Shown: piece by piece, positions 25,343 to 35,045 of the stretch
Numbering within the stretch: position 1 is the stretch's first letter
Layout: each line of letters opens with the position of its first letter
Source of the DNA: Methanolinea sp.
GTDB lineage: Archaea; Halobacteriota; Methanomicrobia; Methanomicrobiales; Methanospirillaceae
NCBI GenBank assembly: GCA_029907345.1
Contig: JARYMB010000006.1
Span: 35,829-99,828 of the forward strand
Length of the DNA: 64,000 bases
Reading direction: 5' to 3'
Notes under the pieces: generated by a model
What the model was told of the DNA's origin: nothing
The model's input: the letters and a program-made list of their open reading frames with translations, nothing else
Databases searched by the model: none
Position numbers and translations under genes: made by a program

Positions 25343-26788
25343 ATGGGCATTCATTTTGAAATTCTCGAAGAGGATATTGCGGGGCGTATTGGCAGGCTGA
25401 AGGCTGGGGAGCATGTCGTCCGGACCCCGATTCTCCTCCCGGTCGTCAATCCTCACCTCCAGCCGGTTCTCCCAAGGGAGATGAAAGCTCTTGGTGCCGA
25501 GGGCCTCATCACGAACGCGTACATCTTTTCGCGGAGCGAGGAATTCCGGGACCGGGCCCTTGCTTCCGGTCTCCATGACGTGCTCGGGTTCGAAGGGCTG
25601 ATTATGACAGATTCGGGGGCATTCCAGCTCTCCGTTTACGGCGACATTTCCCTTACCAACGAGGAGGTCATCCGGTTCCAGCAGGATATCGGGAGTGACA
25701 TCATCGTCCCTCTTGACATCCCCACGCCGCCGTCGGCAGACAGGGCGACCGCAGAAAGCGACCTTGCGGTCACCATGTCACGCCTCGGGGAGGCCCGTGC
25801 CTTGTGCGGGGAGAGGGGAAACGCTGCAGGCCCGGTCCAGGGGGGGCTCTTTTCCGACCTCCGCGAGAAGGCAGGGAGGGCCGTCGGTGAGATGGGTTTT
25901 TCCTTCTGTCCCATCGGTGCGGTTGTCCCCCTCATGGAATCGTACCGTTACAGGGAACTCGTGCAGGTCGTGATGGCTGCAAAAAAGGGGATTCCTTCCT
26001 CCTCCTGTGTCCACCTCTTTGGTGCAGGTCATCCGTCCATGTTCGCACTCGCAGTTGCCATGGGATGTGACGTTTTCGATTCTGCCGCCTATGCCCTGTA
26101 CGCTCGGGAGGGGCGCTATCTCACCCCTTGGGGGAGTGCTAAGATCCAGGAGATGGCAGAACTCCCCTGCGCCTGCCGGGTCTGCCGCAGCCACACTGCA
26201 GAGGAACTCCGGCAGTCGGAAGAGTCAGAGCGGCTCCTTGCCATCCATAACCTGTCGGTAAGCCTTGCCGAGATCGCACGCGTGAGGCAGGCGATCGCCG
26301 ATGGCGTGCTGTTCGAACTCGTGGACGAGCGGTGCAGGAGCCACCCCCTCCTCTTCGACGGGTACAGGGCGTTCCTCCAGCACGGCGAGTCCCTCGAAAG
26401 GAGGGACAGGGTAAGCAAGCGGAGGTTCTTCTACAGGGGACAGGAGAGCTGCCTGCGCACCGAAGTCATCCGTTACCACGCACTCCTTAAACGGCTCGAC
26501 CTCCCTTCCCGGGTGGTGATCTCCCTTGATGGAACCTGCAGGGAGGGTTTTGACCTGACACTCCTTTTCAAGCCACCTTTTGGCCCCTACCACCCTGCTC
26601 TTTCCGAGACGTTTCCGATCGGGCAGTGTGAGCTTCCCGGCTGGGACAGGGAGATGGTCTCTGCAGGATGCCGCGGTATCAGGGTGCTGATGGACACCCA
26701 CCCGGAGACGTCGGTATCTGTCGCCTGCACGCCCGAATGGCGGGATCTGCTCACGGCCGAGCTCCCCGGTGTGCAGGTGATACCGTGA
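25343..26788 (+). CDS. tgtA: Archaeosine tRNA-guanine transglycosylase (ArcTGT)
   Basis: Exchanges guanine-15 of tRNA for preQ0, the first tRNA step to archaeosine. The 481 residues contain the TGT barrel: [40 protein letters not shown] (nucleophile region), [12 protein letters not shown], and the zinc-binding cysteines (CACRVCRSH). The remainder is the archaeal C-terminal extension. The start is the ATG at 25343 ([11 protein letters not shown]); the track uses an upstream TTG. The stop overlaps the arcS GTG, giving a coupled pair. Confidence 0.93.
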   Translation: MGIHFEILEEDIAGRIGRLKAGEHVVRTPILLPVVNPHLQPVLPREMKALGAEGLITNAYIFSRSEEFRDRALASGLHDVLGFEGLIMTDSGAFQLSVYGDISLTNEEVIRFQQDIGSDIIVPLDIPTPPSADRATAESDLAVTMSRLGEARALCGERGNAAGPVQGGLFSDLREKAGRAVGEMGFSFCPIGAVVPLMESYRYRELVQVVMAAKKGIPSSSCVHLFGAGHPSMFALAVAMGCDVFDSAAYALYAREGRYLTPWGSAKIQEMAELPCACRVCRSHTAEELRQSEESERLLAIHNLSVSLAEIARVRQAIADGVLFELVDERCRSHPLLFDGYRAFLQHGESLERRDRVSKRRFFYRGQESCLRTEVIRYHALLKRLDLPSRVVISLDGTCREGFDLTLLFKPPFGPYHPALSETFPIGQCELPGWDREMVSAGCRGIRVLMDTHPETSVSVACTPEWRDLLTAELPGVQVIP

Positions 26789-28434
26789 GCCGCTTCGAGG
26801 TTACCAGGAGGGACGGGCTTGCGCGGATTTCGCACTTTTCCATGGAGGGACGGGACATTGTCCTCCCCTCTGTCGAGGAAGCGGATGCCATCTTTCCCGG
26901 CCTTGCCGCATCGAGCCTCGAAAACGTCCCTCTCGATGCCGATCCCGGATTTGCATCCCGGTACCTTCCCGCAGGTGACACCCAGCCGGTCCGTGTCCAT
27001 CCGGCAGTGGACAGGGATGTCGGGTCGGGGACCTGCGTCATGGTTCCCTGCTGGCACACGGCCCTTGCAGACCCCCGGAAATATGTCGAGTGGCTCGTTC
27101 GGCTCAAGGAGCGCCTCCCTCCCGACATCGCTTTCTACGCGCCGGCTGCCGCCGTTCCTTCGAACATTTCGCTTCTCTGTTACACGGGTTTTGACCTCTT
27201 TGACTTCACCGCTGTTGACCTTGCGTCGGCAAGGAAACAGTTCTGCCTCCCCGGGGGTATCTTTCCGGGAGACCTCATGGAAGAAGGGGCCTGTTCCTGC
27301 CCGGGCTGCAGGGAGGGTGACCTCTTCCGGCACAACAGGGAGGCACTCCTCTGCGAGCTTGCCCTTGTCCGCATCCACATCGCGTCCTCGTCACTGCGGG
27401 ACCTCGTCGAGAGCCGGTCACGGATGGATTCAAGATACGTCTCGATCATCAGGTTCCTGGACCGGGAGAGTCATTTCCTTGAACCGCGCATTCCGGTAAC
27501 CCGGCCGGGGACTCTCCGGGCAACGAGCGGCGAGTCGCTCTTCAGGACCGAGGTCCGGCGGTTTGCTGACCGCGTCGTCAGCCGTTACATCCCGCCGGCC
27601 GCGGATGTCGCGGTCCTCCTCCCCTGCTCCGCAAAAAAGCCCTATTCACTCTCGCAGAGCCACCGGAAGTTCACGGAAGCGATCGCCGGCAGGGCACTCG
27701 AGCTCGTCGTGACATCACCGCTCGGTCTTGTTCCACGGGATCTCGAGCGCGTCTACCCGGCCGCCCACTACGATGTCCCCGTAACGGGGTACTGGGACGC
27801 GGAGGAGAAGGCCTGGGTCGCAGGCGTGATTGCGCAATTCTTCAGGAATCACCATTTCCGCCGTGTCATTGCCCACCTCGAGGGCGGAGCGCTCGAGGCT
27901 GCAAACATGGCTGCAGAGATGGCATCCCTGGACCTCGAGTGCACCACGCGCGGGGACAAGGCGACATCGCGCCCGGCGCTCAATGCCCTTTCCGGGGCCT
28001 TATCAGGGGAGAGACCAGTCACCCATGACATCGTCAGGGCAACCGCTTCTTACCAGTTCGATTCTGCCGTGGAGACGAAAGGTTTCACCACGAAGGAAAG
28101 GTTCCCCGAACTGAAAGTATTCAGGGGCAGGGAACCCCTCTTCTCGCTCGATCCCGGGACCGGGTTTCTCCGTCCGACATTCGGGGGCTGGGAACTCATT
28201 TCCCGGGGGTACCGGGTTGAGATCGATGCATTCGTCCCATCAGGCGATATCCTTGCGCCGGGTGTCATCGGTGCTGACCCCCGCATCAGGGAGGGGGACG
28301 AGGTCCTCGTGACCGGTCCTCTTGCCGTCGCCACGGGACGCGCGGCGATGCCGGGACCCGAGATGATCCGGTCCCGCAGGGGCGTCGCAGTAAAAGTGCG
28401 TAAGGTAAAGACCCCCGCCGGGAAACATGTATGA
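26785..28434 (+). CDS. arcS: Archaeosine synthase (ArcS)
   Basis: Adds lysine to preQ0-15 in tRNA; with the radical SAM partner RaSEA this yields archaeosine. The 549 residues start at the GTG at 26785, overlapping the tgtA stop; the track start at 26668 lies inside tgtA. The diagnostic motif [17 protein letters not shown] is at about residue 282. A C-terminal PUA domain (about 470-549; [33 protein letters not shown]) binds tRNA. CSCPGC (about 172) may bind zinc. RaSEA is in this window too, at 48962-49987. Confidence 0.92.
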   Translation: MSRFEVTRRDGLARISHFSMEGRDIVLPSVEEADAIFPGLAASSLENVPLDADPGFASRYLPAGDTQPVRVHPAVDRDVGSGTCVMVPCWHTALADPRKYVEWLVRLKERLPPDIAFYAPAAAVPSNISLLCYTGFDLFDFTAVDLASARKQFCLPGGIFPGDLMEEGACSCPGCREGDLFRHNREALLCELALVRIHIASSSLRDLVESRSRMDSRYVSIIRFLDRESHFLEPRIPVTRPGTLRATSGESLFRTEVRRFADRVVSRYIPPAADVAVLLPCSAKKPYSLSQSHRKFTEAIAGRALELVVTSPLGLVPRDLERVYPAAHYDVPVTGYWDAEEKAWVAGVIAQFFRNHHFRRVIAHLEGGALEAANMAAEMASLDLECTTRGDKATSRPALNALSGALSGERPVTHDIVRATASYQFDSAVETKGFTTKERFPELKVFRGREPLFSLDPGTGFLRPTFGGWELISRGYRVEIDAFVPSGDILAPGVIGADPRIREGDEVLVTGPLAVATGRAAMPGPEMIRSRRGVAVKVRKVKTPAGKHV

Positions 28435-29321
28435 CACTGCCCCTCTCGCGGCAGGGTGAGGACGAAATCGTGGGATACCGGGTGAAGGAGGCCAGCCCGC
28501 TGGCCGAGCGCATTTACCAGATCTGGATCGAGGCGCCCCACGTGGCCCGGAATGCACGTGCAGGCCAGTTCCTCGTTATCCGGATCGACGAGAAGGGGGA
28601 GCGGATCCCCCTCACGATATCTGCCGTGGAGGGTGACCTGGTACGGGTCATATTCATGGCTGTCGGGAAGACGACGTACCAGCTTGCAACTCTCCGTCCC
28701 GGTGACGAGATAAGGGACGTTGCCGGGCCCCTCGGAAAACCGAGCGAGATTGAACATTTCGGACACTGTGTCATCGTGGGCGGAGGCGCAGGCATTGCGT
28801 GCTGCCCGATCATCGCCCGGGCTGCAAAGGCCGCTGGAAACAGGGTCACGGGAATAATCGGTGCAAGGAGCGCAGGTTTCCTCATCCTCGAGGAGGAGAT
28901 GGCGGAAACCTGCGACGAACTCTTCGTAGCAACGGATGACGGCACGAAGGGTCACCATGGGTTCGCAGCCGACGTCTTAAAACAGGTCATCGGGAAGGAG
29001 AGACCGGACCGCGTCTGGATCATCGGCCCTGCGATCATGATGAAGGTCACATCAGAAGTGACCCGCGCTGCCGGCATCCCCACGCTCGTCTCCCTCAACC
29101 CGATCATGGTGGACGGGACGGGCATGTGCGGTTCCTGCAGGGTCGTGGTGGGTGGTGAGACACGGTTTGCCTGCGTTGACGGCCCCGAATTCGATGCCCA
29201 CAAGGTGGACTTCGACACCCTGATGGCAAGGCAGAGGACTTACCTCGAGGAGGAAAAGATCGCGCTCGAGAGATTCTCCTCGCACCAGTGCAGGTGCGGC
29301 GGGAGGGGCCACCATGGGTGA
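28431..29321 (+). CDS. FAD/NAD-binding oxidoreductase subunit, NfnA / SudB-like
   Basis: A 296-residue protein with a FAD-binding beta barrel (RAGQFLVIRIDEKGERIPLTIS), an NAD-binding part (CVIVGGGAGIACCPIIARAAKA, RVWIIGPAIMMKV) and a [2Fe-2S]-type cysteine set (GTGMCGSCRVVVGGETRFACVDGPEFDAH). With the next gene it forms either an electron-bifurcating NADH-dependent ferredoxin:NADP oxidoreductase (Nfn) or a sulfide dehydrogenase-type enzyme. It starts on an ATGA overlap with arcS and overlaps the next gene by eight bases. The C-terminus has a small CRCGGRGHHG tail. Confidence 0.88.
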   Translation: MTLPLSRQGEDEIVGYRVKEASPLAERIYQIWIEAPHVARNARAGQFLVIRIDEKGERIPLTISAVEGDLVRVIFMAVGKTTYQLATLRPGDEIRDVAGPLGKPSEIEHFGHCVIVGGGAGIACCPIIARAAKAAGNRVTGIIGARSAGFLILEEEMAETCDELFVATDDGTKGHHGFAADVLKQVIGKERPDRVWIIGPAIMMKVTSEVTRAAGIPTLVSLNPIMVDGTGMCGSCRVVVGGETRFACVDGPEFDAHKVDFDTLMARQRTYLEEEKIALERFSSHQCRCGGRGHHG

Positions 29322-30657
29322 ACGACCGGCCGGTGAGCGTGTCAGGGACTTTTCCGAGGTGGATACGGGCCTTTCTGCCGACGAGGCGGTTGCCGAGGCA
29401 GAAAGGTGCCTCCAGTGCAGGAAACCATCGTGCGTGAAGGGCTGCCCGGTGGAAATTGACATACCTGCATTCATTGCCCGCATCGCCGAGGGGGACTTTG
29501 CGGGGGCGGCCCGGGTCATCAAGGAGAACAACCTCCTCCCGGCTATCTGCGGAAGGGTCTGTCCCCAGGAAATCCAGTGCGAGGGCCAGTGCATCCTCGG
29601 TCTCAGGGAGTCACCGGTCCGCATCGGGGAGCTCGAGCGGTTCGTCGCCGATCACGAGCGGAAACTGGGTTCCCGGCTGCCTCCGAAAGCAGAACCGACG
29701 GGAAAGAGGGTTGCAGTCGTCGGGTCGGGTCCCGCGGGACTGACGGCGGCTGCGGAGCTGGCACGCCTCGGGCATTCCGTCGTTCTTTTCGAGTCACTCC
29801 ATGAACCGGGCGGGGTTCTCATGTACGGGATCCCCGGGTTCCGCCTCCCGAAGGAGGTCGTTCGGGCAGAAATAGACCAGCTGAGGGGGATGGGCGTTAC
29901 CATCCTGACGAACCACATCGTCGGGACGAGCGTGCCGGTCAGTGAACTCCTCTCCTATGACGCAGTCTTCCTGGGGTGCGGTGCAGGGCTCCCTTACTTC
30001 ATGGGGATTCCCGGCGAAAACCTCAACGGTGTTTATTCGGCAAACGAGTTCCTCACGCGCGTGAACCTGATGCACGCGGACCGGTTCCCGGAGTTCGATA
30101 CACCCGTACGGCACGCAGGGAGGGTCGTGGTGGTCGGAGGGGGAAACGTGGCAATGGACGCGGCCCGGGTGGCCCGCCGGCTCGGCGCCAGGACGACACT
30201 TGTCTACCGGAGGAGGAAGGAAGACCTTCCTGCACGCAGGGTCGAGATCGCAAGGGCTGAGGAGGAGGGTGTCACCTTTGTCTTCTGTGCCAGCCCCGTC
30301 CGCATCCTTGGGGACCAGTGCGTCACGGGAGTCGAGTGCGAACGCATGGAGATGTGCGCAATAGACGATTCCGGGAGGCCCGAGCCGGTACCGGTTGAGG
30401 GTTCACGGTTCGTCATCGACGCGGACATGTGCATCCAGGCGATCGGCCAGGGGCCAAACCCCCTCCTCGTCAGGATGCTCCCGGGTATCGGAACTGGCCG
30501 GAAGGGGAACGTCATCGTGGACGGGGAGGGCCGGACCGATCTGGGGAAGGTCTTTGCCGCCGGTGACGTTGCCACGGGTGCCGCGACCGTGATCCTCGCG
30601 ATGGGCGGGGCAAAGAGGGCAGCGCGGGCGATTGACCGCATGCTCCGCGGCTCCTGA
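29314..30657 (+). CDS. Glutamate synthase small-subunit-like flavoprotein, NfnB / SudA-like
   Basis: A 447-residue partner of the previous subunit. The N-terminus has two 4Fe-4S cysteine groups (CLQCRKPSCVKGCPVEIDIP and CGRVCPQEIQCEGQC), then two Rossmann folds (VAVVGSGPAGLTAAAELARLGH for FAD; RVVVVGGGNVAMDAARVARRLG for NADPH), ending in the flavin-binding AAGDVATGAATVILAMGGAKRAA. This is the GltD fold used in Nfn for NADPH and ferredoxin exchange. Sequence alone does not separate NfnB, GltA-type and SudA roles. It is the last gene of tgtA-arcS-nfnA-nfnB. Confidence 0.9.
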   Translation: MGERPAGERVRDFSEVDTGLSADEAVAEAERCLQCRKPSCVKGCPVEIDIPAFIARIAEGDFAGAARVIKENNLLPAICGRVCPQEIQCEGQCILGLRESPVRIGELERFVADHERKLGSRLPPKAEPTGKRVAVVGSGPAGLTAAAELARLGHSVVLFESLHEPGGVLMYGIPGFRLPKEVVRAEIDQLRGMGVTILTNHIVGTSVPVSELLSYDAVFLGCGAGLPYFMGIPGENLNGVYSANEFLTRVNLMHADRFPEFDTPVRHAGRVVVVGGGNVAMDAARVARRLGARTTLVYRRRKEDLPARRVEIARAEEEGVTFVFCASPVRILGDQCVTGVECERMEMCAIDDSGRPEPVPVEGSRFVIDADMCIQAIGQGPNPLLVRMLPGIGTGRKGNVIVDGEGRTDLGKVFAAGDVATGAATVILAMGGAKRAARAIDRMLRGS

Positions 30658-30767
30658 AAGGGGCGCGGTTCCATTTTTTTCACAAAAGAAACGGAAATTC
30701 TCACGTTTTCCAGTGGGACCCCGTAAGAACGACATGATTTTGGGAATGGAGAACGCAACCATATTCC

Positions 30768-31280
30768 ATGGCACTCATGGAGATTATCTGGCCGTTCTTC
30801 TTCCCGCTTGTCGGGGCTGCCGCTGCGATCGTGCATATCATGTGGAAACGTCCCGCCGGGACGGCAGTACTGGAAACGTTTCTTGCATGGCAGTTGGCAG
30901 CCGGCCTCGGTCTCTCCTATGTCTATGCGGGTTTTGGGCACCTCGTCTTTCCTGACCAGGTGGCGATGTCCATCGGGTGGCCTCCGAAAAGCCCCTTCCA
31001 GCGCGAGGTCGGGCTGTGGGACCTCTCTATTGGGGTGACGGGTCTCCTCTGTCTGAAATTCCGAGCGATGGGTTTTTGGTCGGCAACCGTGATTGCATTC
31101 GGAATATTCTCGATCGGGGCAGGCATCGGCCATGTTTACGAATTCTTTGTGCACGGGAATGCCTCCATCAACAATGCGGGTCCGGTCATGTACATGGACC
31201 TCCTGTACCCCGTCTTCCTCGGGGCACTCCTCGCGTGGTATGACCGGATGAAGAAGCGGTTGCAGACACGGCAGGTATAA
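30768..31280 (+). CDS. Four-helix membrane protein, DUF6790-like
   Basis: A 170-residue integral membrane protein with about four to five hydrophobic segments: IIWPFFFPLVGAAAAIVHIMW, FLAWQLAAGLGLSYVYAGFGHL, VGLWDLSIGVTGLLCL, FWSATVIAFGIFSIGAGIGH and LLYPVFLGALLAWY. The pattern, with a charged LWDLS loop and a conserved GHVYEF, recalls DUF6790 (from memory). The role is unknown. The start is 30768 or the in-frame ATG at 30777; no clear ribosome site. Confidence 0.7.
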   Translation: MALMEIIWPFFFPLVGAAAAIVHIMWKRPAGTAVLETFLAWQLAAGLGLSYVYAGFGHLVFPDQVAMSIGWPPKSPFQREVGLWDLSIGVTGLLCLKFRAMGFWSATVIAFGIFSIGAGIGHVYEFFVHGNASINNAGPVMYMDLLYPVFLGALLAWYDRMKKRLQTRQV

Positions 31281-31348
31281 CCGCCGGAGGGGGAGGACAG
31301 GCTTAAAATGAAGAAAAGCTTGGCCGATTCCCGAAAATTGAGGAGATT

Positions 31349-31507
31349 TCACTTTCCGACAAGGGGCACATTGCAATCAGGGCAGGTCTGGTTCCTGCAC
31401 GGTGTGCCCCGTGTCTTTGGAAATTCTTTCCCGCATTTTGGGCAGATGCATGACTCAGGGGGAACACCCCTCCGCATTCTTCCCGTTCCCGGTCCACCAT
31501 TGGGCAT
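31349..31507 (-). CDS. Small double-CxxC zinc-ribbon protein (52 aa)
   Basis: Below the track cut-off; read directly. The sequence begins MPNGGPGTGRMRRG and contains CICPKCGKEF and PCRNQTCPDCNVPLVGK, so two CxxC pairs about 20 residues apart plus extra cysteines, a rubredoxin-like or zinc-ribbon knuckle. AGGTGA lies six bases before the ATG at 31507, one of the better ribosome sites in the window, which strongly supports translation. The Gly-rich MP-GGPGTG start resembles small redox or metal proteins of methanogens. The exact family was not recognised. It is convergent with the DUF6790-like gene. Confidence 0.75.
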   Translation of the reverse strand: MPNGGPGTGRMRRGVPPESCICPKCGKEFPKTRGTPCRNQTCPDCNVPLVGK

Positions 31508-31682
31508 TTTTTCTCACCTGATCTTTTGATTGGAAGAGGATATGTTAAAGTCTTACAAAATGGTAAAATAACAAAAGAATGGTCCCCGATTGGTGATAAC
31601 TGATGAAGCCGGTGACCTTTTTTTATCCGTTGACCCCCGGCCGGTCACAAGATGGACCTGCTGACGAAAAAGAGAGATATGC

Positions 31683-32858
31683 CTATTCTCCTGCATAGCG
31701 GGAGAGCATCCCCAGGTAGACCCTCGATGCATTCACGAGTGATTCGATCGTGACGTATTCGTCGATGGCATGAAGCGTGCGGATCTCGCCGGGACCGTAT
31801 TCTACGACCGAAAAGCCCTCTTTCCGGAGATAGCGCGCATCGCTTGCCGCCCATTGCACAACGGGCCGTGCCGGTCTTCGGAATACCTTCTCTATCTCCC
31901 CAAGGAGGGTGGACACGAGGGGTGCGTCCGGTGGCGTCAGGCTCGGTTCGGCCATGTTCGTGACGGATATGTCGCCACGCGGGGCATGCTTTCTTAAGTC
32001 CCCAAGAAGAGTTTCCATATCGCATCCCCAGGGAATCCTGAGGTCGAGTTCGAGCCTGCACTGCTGTGCAACGATGTTTGCCTTCTCCCCGCCCTGTATC
32101 GTCCCGGGATTGTACATCACCCGTGTCAGGATGTCGTACGCATGGGGAATATCGAGGAGATCCCCGAGGATGGCTGCAGAGTCCTGAATCAGGCCGGAGA
32201 GCCCGGGGTTGCCGGGGTCAAACGAGACACTGTGGAGGTCTTTTACGAAATCGAGCAATGCATACGCCTCCATGATCGCGCTGACCCCTCTTTCAGGATA
32301 GAGCGATCCATGCCCCGGTTCACCGCGGAACGTGCAGCAGAGTCGCACGATACCCTTTTGTCCCACGTTTGGAGAGAGAGGAGGTGTTGGTTCTGCAATG
32401 ATGCAGTCGCAGGGAACAATTGCCTTCCTGGCAAGGAGAGTCCGTATCCCGTAAGTTCCGCTTGTCTCCTCGTCGCAGACAAAAGCCAGATCTGCCGGGA
32501 GATCACGCCCACTTTCCATCCATTCCCTGCAGGCCCAGAGGACTGCGGCACAACCTCCCTTCATGTCGGTCGTTCCCCTGCCAAAGACCTTCCCGTCGCG
32601 GATCGTTCCGCCATAGGGGTCATCCGACCACCCGTCCGGAAGCGCCGGCACGCAATCGACATGACCACAGAAGAGGAGCTTACCCTTTGGTCTCGCGGAA
32701 ACGAGGTTATGCCTGCCCCCACGCCTCCTGACGACCTTCATCCCGAGTCCGATACCAGAGCAGAAATTCCTGATGTACTCGATGACGTCGCGGGTATCAC
32801 CCGGCGGGTTCTCGCTCTTTATCTTCACGAGCGTTGCGCAGAGATCAGCTATCCCCAT
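31683..32858 (-). CDS. M20-family metallopeptidase (ArgE/DapE-like deacylase)
   Basis: A 391-residue zinc amidohydrolase. Metal ligands are visible: LLFCGHVDCVPA (His, Asp), GRGTTDMKGGCA (bridging Asp), CDEETSGTYG (catalytic Glu-Glu), and EYGPGEIRTLHAIDEYV (His). The dimerisation domain (EPGHGSLYPERGVSA) is present. The family includes acetylornithine deacetylase, succinyl-DAP desuccinylase and others; substrate cannot be read from sequence. It is 27 bases downstream of the next minus-strand gene (32886-33395). Confidence 0.9.
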   Translation of the reverse strand: MGIADLCATLVKIKSENPPGDTRDVIEYIRNFCSGIGLGMKVVRRRGGRHNLVSARPKGKLLFCGHVDCVPALPDGWSDDPYGGTIRDGKVFGRGTTDMKGGCAAVLWACREWMESGRDLPADLAFVCDEETSGTYGIRTLLARKAIVPCDCIIAEPTPPLSPNVGQKGIVRLCCTFRGEPGHGSLYPERGVSAIMEAYALLDFVKDLHSVSFDPGNPGLSGLIQDSAAILGDLLDIPHAYDILTRVMYNPGTIQGGEKANIVAQQCRLELDLRIPWGCDMETLLGDLRKHAPRGDISVTNMAEPSLTPPDAPLVSTLLGEIEKVFRRPARPVVQWAASDARYLRKEGFSVVEYGPGEIRTLHAIDEYVTIESLVNASRVYLGMLSRYAGE

Positions 32859-32885
32859 ATCTTTGCAGTTTCCCGGAACCGGAAT

Positions 32886-33395
32886 CTACCTTCGTTCCTT
32901 CATGAACTCGGCAAAGAGTCTTGAAAGCGACCCGTCCTCGCTATAGAGGCTCTTTAGGAATTCCCTGTCAAAGAACTCGTCTATCATGCGGAAGAACACG
33001 TGCGGCTTTATCACCTGCTGGGAGTCCGGATCGAGCACTATCCGGAAACTCCGGTAGGATGCAGGGTCATCGGGGTCGTAGATCCGCTGCCAGAGAGTCG
33101 GCAGGCGGGTGTACCTGTCGGGGTGGTTCTTTGCAAGCCAGGACATGAACGCGGGAAAGTGCTGGCGGTTACCCTTCTTCTCTTCATCGATCCTCCAGCG
33201 CATGTATTCCTGTGCCATGATGTTTTTCGGTGACTGGTAGGTGTAGGAGAGGATACCCAGGGTGTAGTCAATGTGGGCGAGGGCGTCGAGGAAAAAGAAA
33301 TGCAGGACAGGGTCCCACAGTGACGTATCATGCAGCACCAGGGACTTTTCATAGAGGTGCTCGAGAACTCGCACGTATTCTTCATCGGCGTTCAT
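32886..33395 (-). CDS. Uncharacterised alpha-helical protein
   Basis: A 169-residue soluble protein, rich in aromatic and charged residues (LHFFFLDALAHIDYTLGILSYTYQSPKN, QHFPAFMSWLAKNHPDRYTRLPTLW). No signal, membrane segment or known catalytic motif was recognised. It is probably helical throughout. It lies in a minus-strand run rlmE-moaA-(this)-M20, with 90 bases to moaA. I cannot assign a family. Confidence 0.7.
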   Translation of the reverse strand: MNADEEYVRVLEHLYEKSLVLHDTSLWDPVLHFFFLDALAHIDYTLGILSYTYQSPKNIMAQEYMRWRIDEEKKGNRQHFPAFMSWLAKNHPDRYTRLPTLWQRIYDPDDPASYRSFRIVLDPDSQQVIKPHVFFRMIDEFFDREFLKSLYSEDGSLSRLFAEFMKERR

Positions 33396-33485
33396 GGAAA
33401 GAGATCGGGTGCCTTGCAGTAAATACCTTCCGGAAATGGCATTTTTCGGAATTGAGAGGATATATGGGGAATAATGGATTCCCTG

Positions 33486-34367
33486 TTACCGGTAGTAGGG
33501 GGCCCTCCTCCTGACCGCTTCGCGAAAGAGTTCCCCGAGTTTTTCACCCGATGCACCGCGGATATCGACCAGGTTGTCGGAGCGCAACAGGCACGGTTTC
33601 AGCTTCCCGTCGGAAGTCACGCGGAGCCTGTTGCAATAGGCACAGAACTCCGTGTTATGGAGCGGTCTGACGATCTCGACCTCCGCATTGTCAACGCAGT
33701 ATTTCCTGCGGTGGTGCATGCGGCGGGTATAAATCTCCCTTGCATTCTTTGCGAGTCTTTTCTCCAGGTCACGGAGGTCGTAATGGTGATCGCAATCGCG
33801 GAACCCGAGGAGCTCGATCAACTGGAGGACGAGGTTCCTGTTGCCCCTCACGAACCGGACAAAGTCATCAACCTCGTGATCGTTGATGTCGGAGAGGACC
33901 ACCATGTTCAGCTTGACCGGTACCAGTTTTGCATCGAGTGCAGCCTCGATTCCGGCCAGGACATCGGAAAGGCAGTCTTTACCGGCAATTTTCGTGTACG
34001 TTTCCCTGTTCAGGCTGTCGATGCTGATATTGACCCGCGAGAGCCCGGCATCCGCAAGGTCCCCTGCCATGTCTGCAAGGAGCGTTCCGTTCGTGGTCAG
34101 GGAACACTCCATCGTATCAGGGACGAGGCTGACGATTTCCGCGAGATCCTGCCTTAAGCATGGCTCGCCTCCCGTGAACTTCACGTGCCTGATCTCGAAT
34201 GTATCGGCCACGCGGAGGATCTCGGCAATCTCGCTGCTGGAAAGCTGGTCTCCGGGACGCTCCTCCCCTTCGGCATGGCAGTAGATGCACGAGAGGTTAC
34301 ACCTCGATGTCAGGCTCACCCGCAGGTTGCTGACCGGCCGGTCAAACGGGTCCTTCAGCCTCACCAT
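33486..34367 (-). CDS. moaA: GTP 3',8-cyclase, molybdenum cofactor step 1
   Basis: Radical SAM enzyme that rearranges GTP to 3',8-cyclo-GTP. The N-terminal cluster is TSRCNLSCIYCHAEG (CxxxCxxC), followed by VKFTGGEPCLR and SLTTNGTLL. The C-terminal cluster is FCAYCNRLRVTSDGKLKPCL (Cx2Cx13C). The start is the ATG at 34367 (MVRLKDPFDRPV), overlapping the rlmE 3' end by 26 bases. The chain ends RRAPYYR and lacks the C-terminal Gly-Gly pair described as important in bacterial MoaA. No other moa genes are in the window. Confidence 0.92.
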   Translation of the reverse strand: MVRLKDPFDRPVSNLRVSLTSRCNLSCIYCHAEGEERPGDQLSSSEIAEILRVADTFEIRHVKFTGGEPCLRQDLAEIVSLVPDTMECSLTTNGTLLADMAGDLADAGLSRVNISIDSLNRETYTKIAGKDCLSDVLAGIEAALDAKLVPVKLNMVVLSDINDHEVDDFVRFVRGNRNLVLQLIELLGFRDCDHHYDLRDLEKRLAKNAREIYTRRMHHRRKYCVDNAEVEIVRPLHNTEFCAYCNRLRVTSDGKLKPCLLRSDNLVDIRGASGEKLGELFREAVRRRAPYYR

Positions 34368-34950
34368 GGCACTCCACGAAGTTCCTGGCAATGATGTAGA
34401 TCTCGCTGCTCCCCTTCCGGGAAGCCCGGCTCCGGAATGTCTTCACCGAGAGAAAGTGCTGCCTCACGTCGTCGAGGAGACCTGAAAAATCCTCCCCCTG
34501 GAAGGATTTCATCAGGAGGTTTCCCCCCGGTTTGAGGACGGCGCACGCAAACGAAAGCACGTCTTCTCCAAGGCCGATTGCCCTTGCCTGGTCGTAACTC
34601 CTGTTCCCGGAAAGCTTGGGGGATGCGTCGGAGAGGACGATGTTGACCGTTCCGAGGGTCGATCGTGCCTCGATACGCATCCGGGGATCCGTGATATCCC
34701 CAACGAGGGTGGTCACCCCCTCCAGCGGAGCGATGGGTGCAAGGTCGATTCCAAGGACCCTGCCCCTCGTGATACTGCGGGTGACCTGGAGCCAGCTCCC
34801 CGGGGCGGCCCCAAGGTCGAGGACGTTGTCCGTATCCCGGATGAGGTGGAACCTTTCCTGGATCTCCTTCAGCTTGTAGGCCGCCCTCGACCTGTATCCT
34901 TCGCGGATCGCCCGCACGTATGCCGAATCCCTGCCCCACTGTGAACCCAT
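34342..34950 (-). CDS. rlmE: 23S rRNA (uridine-2'-O-)-methyltransferase, FtsJ/RlmE family
   Basis: SAM-dependent ribose methyltransferase. The K-D-K-E catalytic tetrad is seen in SRAAYKLKEI, VLSDASPKLSG, LLMKSFQGED and SSEIYIIARNF; the SAM site is VLDLGAAPGSWLQV. It is about 200 residues, typical for the family. The start is MGSQWGRDSAYVRA at 34950; the track adds four residues. It is divergent from PCNA by about 95 bases. Confidence 0.92.
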   Translation of the reverse strand: MGSQWGRDSAYVRAIREGYRSRAAYKLKEIQERFHLIRDTDNVLDLGAAPGSWLQVTRSITRGRVLGIDLAPIAPLEGVTTLVGDITDPRMRIEARSTLGTVNIVLSDASPKLSGNRSYDQARAIGLGEDVLSFACAVLKPGGNLLMKSFQGEDFSGLLDDVRQHFLSVKTFRSRASRKGSSEIYIIARNFVECHGEAEGPV

Positions 34951-35045
34951 GGCACTCCTCAATGAGCCCCGATCCTCCGTGACAAATGGAGATATTATTA
35001 AAACGTTGATGGGATAGTTATAATATTACATATTCGGGGTGTACG

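Noticed and set aside
32142-32924. 260-residue plus-strand ORF opposite the M20 peptidase
   Set aside because: Antisense shadow of a gene with complete metal-ligand motifs.
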